DNA of 64,000 nucleotides from Candidatus Pantoea gossypiicola (GTDB lineage: Bacteria; Pseudomonadota; Gammaproteobacteria; Enterobacterales; Enterobacteriaceae): assembly GCF_008632075.1 (NCBI RefSeq), contig NZ_VWVM01000003.1, positions 62,001-126,000 of the forward strand. Reading direction: 5' to 3'. The notes under the pieces were generated by a model. It had not been told where the DNA came from. It ran no database searches and worked only from the letters and a program-made list of their open reading frames with translations. Below, one piece after another: positions 60,543-64,000 of this stretch. Every line of letters begins with the position of its first letter. Position 1 is the stretch's first letter. The position numbers were made by a program, and so were the translations under genes.

Positions 60543-62366
60543 ATGGAAAACCCGATCTTTCATTCGCCGGTCAGAGAAGATGGCTTTGCGGGTCTGGGTG
60601 ATTATGCCGCCATTGGTGAAGGTCGCTCGGTGGCGCTGATCGCGCCGGATGGGGCTATTGACTGGTGGTGCGCGCCTAATCTCGACGCGAAACCGCTGTT
60701 TGATCGCCTGCTTGATGCCGGACTTGGTGGCTATTTTCAGATCGCGCCGCGCACGCCCTATCAGGTTTCGCGCCGCTACCGTGACAACAGCAATGTGCTG
60801 GAAACCCGTTTCGAAACGGACAGCGGCAGCGTGCTGCTGACGGAATCAATAAACAGCACGCTGGCGGGCCGTCTGCCGTGGTGTGAACTGGCGCGCCGCA
60901 TTGAAGGCGTCAGCGGTGAAGTGGAATTAGCGATCACCCTGCGCTTCGGCACTGCCGCCGAAACCCGTTCGCCGTGGGTCGCCGACAATGAGAAAGGCAA
61001 GGTGTTTCACATCGCGGAGATCATGGCGATGTTCCGCACCAGCGAAGATATTCAGATCACCGAACTGGATGATGAGCAGGTCTGCGCCACGCTGCGCACG
61101 ACGGCCGGTTCCCGATCGCTCTGCGCCCTGCTGGTAACCGAAAAAGAGCCGCTGGCGGTGCCGCCACTGGAAGCTATCGATCAGCGAATTGAAACCAGTC
61201 ACACCGGCTGGACCAGCTGGGTGGAGAGCCTGAGCTACGCTGGCAGCTACCCGGCACTGGTAAAGCGCTCTGCCCTGTCGCTGAAGTTTCTCTGGTACTC
61301 CCCAACCGGCGCGCTGGCCGCTGCCGCGACCACCTCACTGCCGGAAGGTATCGGCGGCGAGAAAAATTATGATTACCGCTACGCCTGGGTACGCGATGCC
61401 TGCCTGATTATTAAAGCGTTCGTTTATATCGGGGCGCTGGAAGATTGTAAGGCGGCCTTTTCCTGGCTGTCGCAGACCATTATGCGTCACGGTGTCAGGC
61501 TGCGGGCCTGCTATGCCCTGAACGGCGATGAGGTGCCCGCCGAGCGTTATCCGCCGCTGAGCGGCTATAAAAACTCTCAGCCGGTGCGGGTCGGCAATAA
61601 CGCCCGCGACCAGCTGCAGCTCAGCATGTATGGCGACATGCTTGTCACCGCACAGCACTTTATTGAAGCGGGACACGTGCTGGATATCACCACCTCGCGC
61701 ATGCTGGGCGAGCTGGCAAACTGCTGCGCCGATCACTGGCGGCAGAAAGATTGCGGCATCTGGGAACTGCCGGAGCTGCAACATTATACCCACTCCAAGA
61801 TGGCCTGCTGGATGGCGCTGGACCGGGCGGTCGCCCTGGCCGAAAGCCATCATATCGAACCGACGTGGCTGGGGCGCTGGCAGCGGGAACGTGACCGCAT
61901 TCGCGACTGGATTGAGTCGCACTGCTGGTCAGAACAGAAGCAGGCTTATCTCTTCTACGCCGGCAGTGACGACCGCCTTGATGCGTCGCTGGCACTGGTT
62001 CACAACTACGGTAGCGCGGTTAATCGGCAGCGGATGCTCCTGACCTACCGCGCAATCCAGCAGGAGCTGGGCGACGGCAGCGCCATGCTCTACCGCTACA
62101 GCGGCGTCAGAGAGGAAGAGAGCACCTTTCTCGCCTGCTGCTTCTGGCTGGTGGAAGCGTGGGCAGAAATGGGCGAGACCGGCCAGGCGGAACAGGCGAT
62201 GCAGGAGATTCTTGATACGCTGGACGGCCAGGGTAACGTCGATATCTTCAATGAGATGTATGACGTCCGCAGTCAGAGCTGGCGCGGCAATATGCCGCAG
62301 GGGCTGAGCCATCTGGCATTGATCTGTGCGGCGCAGGCGTTATCGGAAGCGCAGTCGTCAGCATGA
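60543..62366 (+). CDS. GH15 family glycoside hydrolase (glucoamylase/trehalase type)
   Basis: A 607-residue GH15 enzyme: N-terminal beta-sandwich, then an alpha/alpha-barrel with YDYRYAWVRDACL, acid-type Glu in DCGIWELP, HSKMACWMALDRAV and general-base Glu in REEESTFLACCFWLVEAW. The group hydrolyses trehalose, dextrin or maltose; no signal peptide, so cytoplasmic. AAGGAAG precedes the ATG. It follows the SDR gene with a terminator between. Confidence 0.88.
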   Translation: MENPIFHSPVREDGFAGLGDYAAIGEGRSVALIAPDGAIDWWCAPNLDAKPLFDRLLDAGLGGYFQIAPRTPYQVSRRYRDNSNVLETRFETDSGSVLLTESINSTLAGRLPWCELARRIEGVSGEVELAITLRFGTAAETRSPWVADNEKGKVFHIAEIMAMFRTSEDIQITELDDEQVCATLRTTAGSRSLCALLVTEKEPLAVPPLEAIDQRIETSHTGWTSWVESLSYAGSYPALVKRSALSLKFLWYSPTGALAAAATTSLPEGIGGEKNYDYRYAWVRDACLIIKAFVYIGALEDCKAAFSWLSQTIMRHGVRLRACYALNGDEVPAERYPPLSGYKNSQPVRVGNNARDQLQLSMYGDMLVTAQHFIEAGHVLDITTSRMLGELANCCADHWRQKDCGIWELPELQHYTHSKMACWMALDRAVALAESHHIEPTWLGRWQRERDRIRDWIESHCWSEQKQAYLFYAGSDDRLDASLALVHNYGSAVNRQRMLLTYRAIQQELGDGSAMLYRYSGVREEESTFLACCFWLVEAWAEMGETGQAEQAMQEILDTLDGQGNVDIFNEMYDVRSQSWRGNMPQGLSHLALICAAQALSEAQSSA

Positions 62367-62379
62367 TGCATCAGTCATG

Positions 62380-62575
62380 TTACAGGGAGGTCGGGGAACC
62401 GGCGTCCTGTTGCAGTCGGAAGCGCGGGTCGAAGAAAAACGGTTCTGCACCGCTTTACTGATGATGCCCGCCGCCGAATGACGGGGATTAAACAGCGGGT
62501 TCCATTTACCCGTCAGCGTGCCCGGCACCTTCAGCAAAAGGCCGTTGTCCGGGCTGTGTAGATGGCGATGGACAT
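62380..62575 (-). pseudogene. Decayed small gene downstream of ampC
   Basis: A minus-strand ATG at 62575 has a strong ribosome site (AGGAGG, 6-nt spacing). Codon-like sequence continues, but in three frames: MSIAI, then DNGLLLKVPGTLTGKWNPLF in another, then FFDPRFRLQQDAGSPTSL ending in TAA at 62380. Two frameshifts are needed to read through. It looks like a broken gene of about 65 codons; I do not recognise the family. A 101-codon unbroken frame from 62663 (overlapping the ampC stop) covers part of it and is a possible alternative. Confidence 0.45.
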
Positions 62576-62585
62576 AGCAGCCCTC

Positions 62586-62622
62586 CTGTTCATTTGATTT
62601 TTGTTTCAGCGCAAATGAACAG
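62586..62622. repeat. 11-bp inverted repeat next to the broken gene
   Basis: CTGTTCATTTG/CAAATGAACAG, perfect 11-bp arms with a 15-nt spacer, ending at the ribosome site of the broken gene. It could be a hairpin that controls it or an operator. Confidence 0.6.
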
Positions 62623-62662
62623 AGGGTGCCAGCCTGCTCCGGCTGAGCAGGCGTGAGGCACA

Positions 62663-63817
62663 TTATTCAGCCGTACCCTGTTGGAGCGCCTGCAGAATCT
62701 GCCACGCTATCCGGATGCGAAGCGGATTGGGGTAATTTTTGTTGGCAAGTAGCACGATGCCGCTGTTCTGCTCAGGAATAAAAGCGATATAGGCACCAAA
62801 TCCATTAGTGGAGCCGGTTTTATGTACCCAGCTGGCGCTCTGCGACGGCCCGACCGGATTGATCAGAGTCGCCGGACGCGGTTTCAGCGCCACGCCATTA
62901 TCGTTGTCGTTGAGCAGCGTCTCAGCATCGACGGGCCAGTCGTAGATCTCCCAGCCCAGCCCCTGATAGAGACTCCCGACTTTGAAGTAGCGTGACTGCG
63001 CAGTACGGATGGCATTCCGCAGCACCGCGTTGCCCGCCGATAAACGGTTGGGATCGACGTTGGCCTGCATAAAGGTCAGCATGTCACGCGCGGTGGATTT
63101 GACGCCATAGGCTTCTGCATCCAGCATGCCGGGGGACACCCGAACCGGCTGACCATTTTTATAGCCCCAGGCGTAGTTCAGCATCATCGACGGCGGCACA
63201 GTAATGTAAGTGCGCGTCAGGCGCAGCGGCTGAAACACATGTCGCTCCATCGCCTGCTCATAATCGCCCTTCACCATCAGCGAGCCAAACAGACCAATAC
63301 TGGCGTTAGAGTACTGGCGCTGCAAACCTGGTGCTGCCGTTGGCTGCCAGTTCTGATAGAAGCGGAGCAGAGAAGCCTGGTCGGTGACCTCATCAGGCAG
63401 CTGTAAAGGCAGGCCGCCTGCGGTATAGGTCGCCAGATGTAGCATACGCACCGCATGCCATTGCTCACCCGTCAGCTGCGGCCAGCGCTTTTGCACCGGA
63501 TCGTTAAGACGGATTTCGCCGTTGCGGATCATGATCCCGGCCAGCGTACCGGTAAAGGTTTTGCTCACCGACCCCAGTTCAAACAGCGTATTTTCCGTGA
63601 CCCGGCGGCGTGACTCAAGATCGGCCACGCCGAGATTCACAAACTGCGCCCGGCCCTTGTAAAGCACCGCCACCGACATTCCGGGGATCGCCTGCTGCTC
63701 CATCAGCGGTTCAATCGCGGCTTTAACCAGAGAAGCGACCTGCTGTGAGGAGAGATCGGCGGCAACACAGCTGGCAGAGAGAGAAAATAAAGCAAGGTAA
63801 AACAAGGACTTTTTCAT
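62663..63817 (-). CDS. ampC: Class C beta-lactamase AmpC
   Basis: A 384-residue serine beta-lactamase: signal peptide (cut near CVAA-DL), nucleophile motif SVSK, tyrosine motif YSN and HKTG(S) triad, all intact. It hydrolyses penicillins and cephalosporins in the periplasm. No ampR gene adjoins (upstream is a Cys-rich small gene), so it may be non-inducible. It is typical of Pantoea/Erwinia chromosomal enzymes. Confidence 0.92.
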   Translation of the reverse strand: MKKSLFYLALFSLSASCVAADLSSQQVASLVKAAIEPLMEQQAIPGMSVAVLYKGRAQFVNLGVADLESRRRVTENTLFELGSVSKTFTGTLAGIMIRNGEIRLNDPVQKRWPQLTGEQWHAVRMLHLATYTAGGLPLQLPDEVTDQASLLRFYQNWQPTAAPGLQRQYSNASIGLFGSLMVKGDYEQAMERHVFQPLRLTRTYITVPPSMMLNYAWGYKNGQPVRVSPGMLDAEAYGVKSTARDMLTFMQANVDPNRLSAGNAVLRNAIRTAQSRYFKVGSLYQGLGWEIYDWPVDAETLLNDNDNGVALKPRPATLINPVGPSQSASWVHKTGSTNGFGAYIAFIPEQNSGIVLLANKNYPNPLRIRIAWQILQALQQGTAE

Positions 63818-63847
63818 CGTTAACTAAGCGTTCTTCACTGAATCGAA

Positions 63848-64000
63848 TTATTTACACTGGCTGGAACAGGCCTGTACGCACATCTGAGCCTTTGAGCTAC
63901 AGGCCCCGCTATCCCGGGTGTTGCAATGGGACTGCTCGACGTAGCAGTTGGTCTGACAGGTGGAGAGATCGCAGCGGTCAGCGACGGGCGTCAGCTGCAC
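63848..64000 (-). CDS. Cys-rich small protein, C-terminal part
   Basis: A frame open from the right edge to a stop at 63848. The visible 50 residues include eight Cys spaced CxxxxCxxxC...CxxxC-like (RCDLSTCQTNCYVEQSHC), with the end VQACSSQCK. It looks like a secreted disulfide-rich protein. The start lies outside the window. Confidence 0.6.
   Translation of the reverse strand: MQLTPVADRCDLSTCQTNCYVEQSHCNTRDSGACSSKAQMCVQACSSQCK

Noticed and set aside
1-64000. CRISPR arrays, tRNA/rRNA genes, insertion sequences, prophage genes
   Set aside because: Looked for by eye and none seen: no spaced direct-repeat array, no transposase or integrase-like protein and no cloverleaf noticed.

Overview
The window looks like chromosome from a Pantoea-like member of the Erwiniaceae (Enterobacterales). 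This rests on gene content and protein resemblance: a pqqCDEF run, a membrane PQQ glucose dehydrogenase, an E. coli-like hipBA pair, KdgR/CRP-type uronate genes and a chromosomal class C beta-lactamase. No rRNA, tRNA, insertion sequence, prophage or CRISPR array was recognised. Genes are dense and most are metabolic or transport functions.

Layout. 1-4 kb: end of the PQQ biosynthesis operon (pqqC partial, D, E, F). 4-5.6 kb: a YceI-like periplasmic protein and a serine/threonine dehydratase-like enzyme. 6-11.5 kb: a PTS operon with an ascorbate-type transporter (IIB, IIC, IIA), a divergent PfkA-like kinase and a class II aldolase, preceded by a perfect CRP site. 11.6-16.4 kb: a LysR regulator, a citrate-type MFS transporter with a ModA-like binding protein, a DHDPS-family lyase and a P-loop kinase. 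17-25 kb: probable unsaturated-uronate genes, namely a KdgF-like cupin divergent from an RpiB/DhuI-like isomerase, then an operon of an enolase-superfamily enzyme and a five-gene oligopeptide-type ABC transporter. KdgR-like and CRP-like sites sit in both control regions.

25-28 kb: a Fur-box-preceded orphan metal/siderophore binding protein and a sorbosone dehydrogenase-like lipoprotein. 28.1-28.7 kb: between annotated-size genes lies what appears to be a complete tisB/istR-type SOS toxin locus (LexA box, 29-aa hydrophobic peptide, divergent antisense RNA with its own promoter and terminator). 28.7-44 kb: an acetyltransferase, NCS1 and MFS transporters, a GT-D-like glycosyltransferase, gcd, several oxidoreductases, LysR, a secreted HIU hydrolase and an ScsC-like thioredoxin with a long linker. 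44.4-46.5 kb: a macrodomain gene and a gene-poor stretch with clustered inverted repeats.

46.5-64 kb: a FUSC efflux protein, a degenerate M24 protein, hipBA with four 20-bp operators spaced exactly 28 bp apart, an Afu/Fbp-type ABC operon with a cytoplasmic phosphatase under a LacI-family regulator, a YghA-like SDR with a CRP site, a GH15 enzyme, a decayed small gene, ampC and the end of a Cys-rich peptide. PQQ synthesis and two probable PQQ-dependent dehydrogenases lie within 37 kb of each other, fitting an organism that oxidises sugars in the periplasm.
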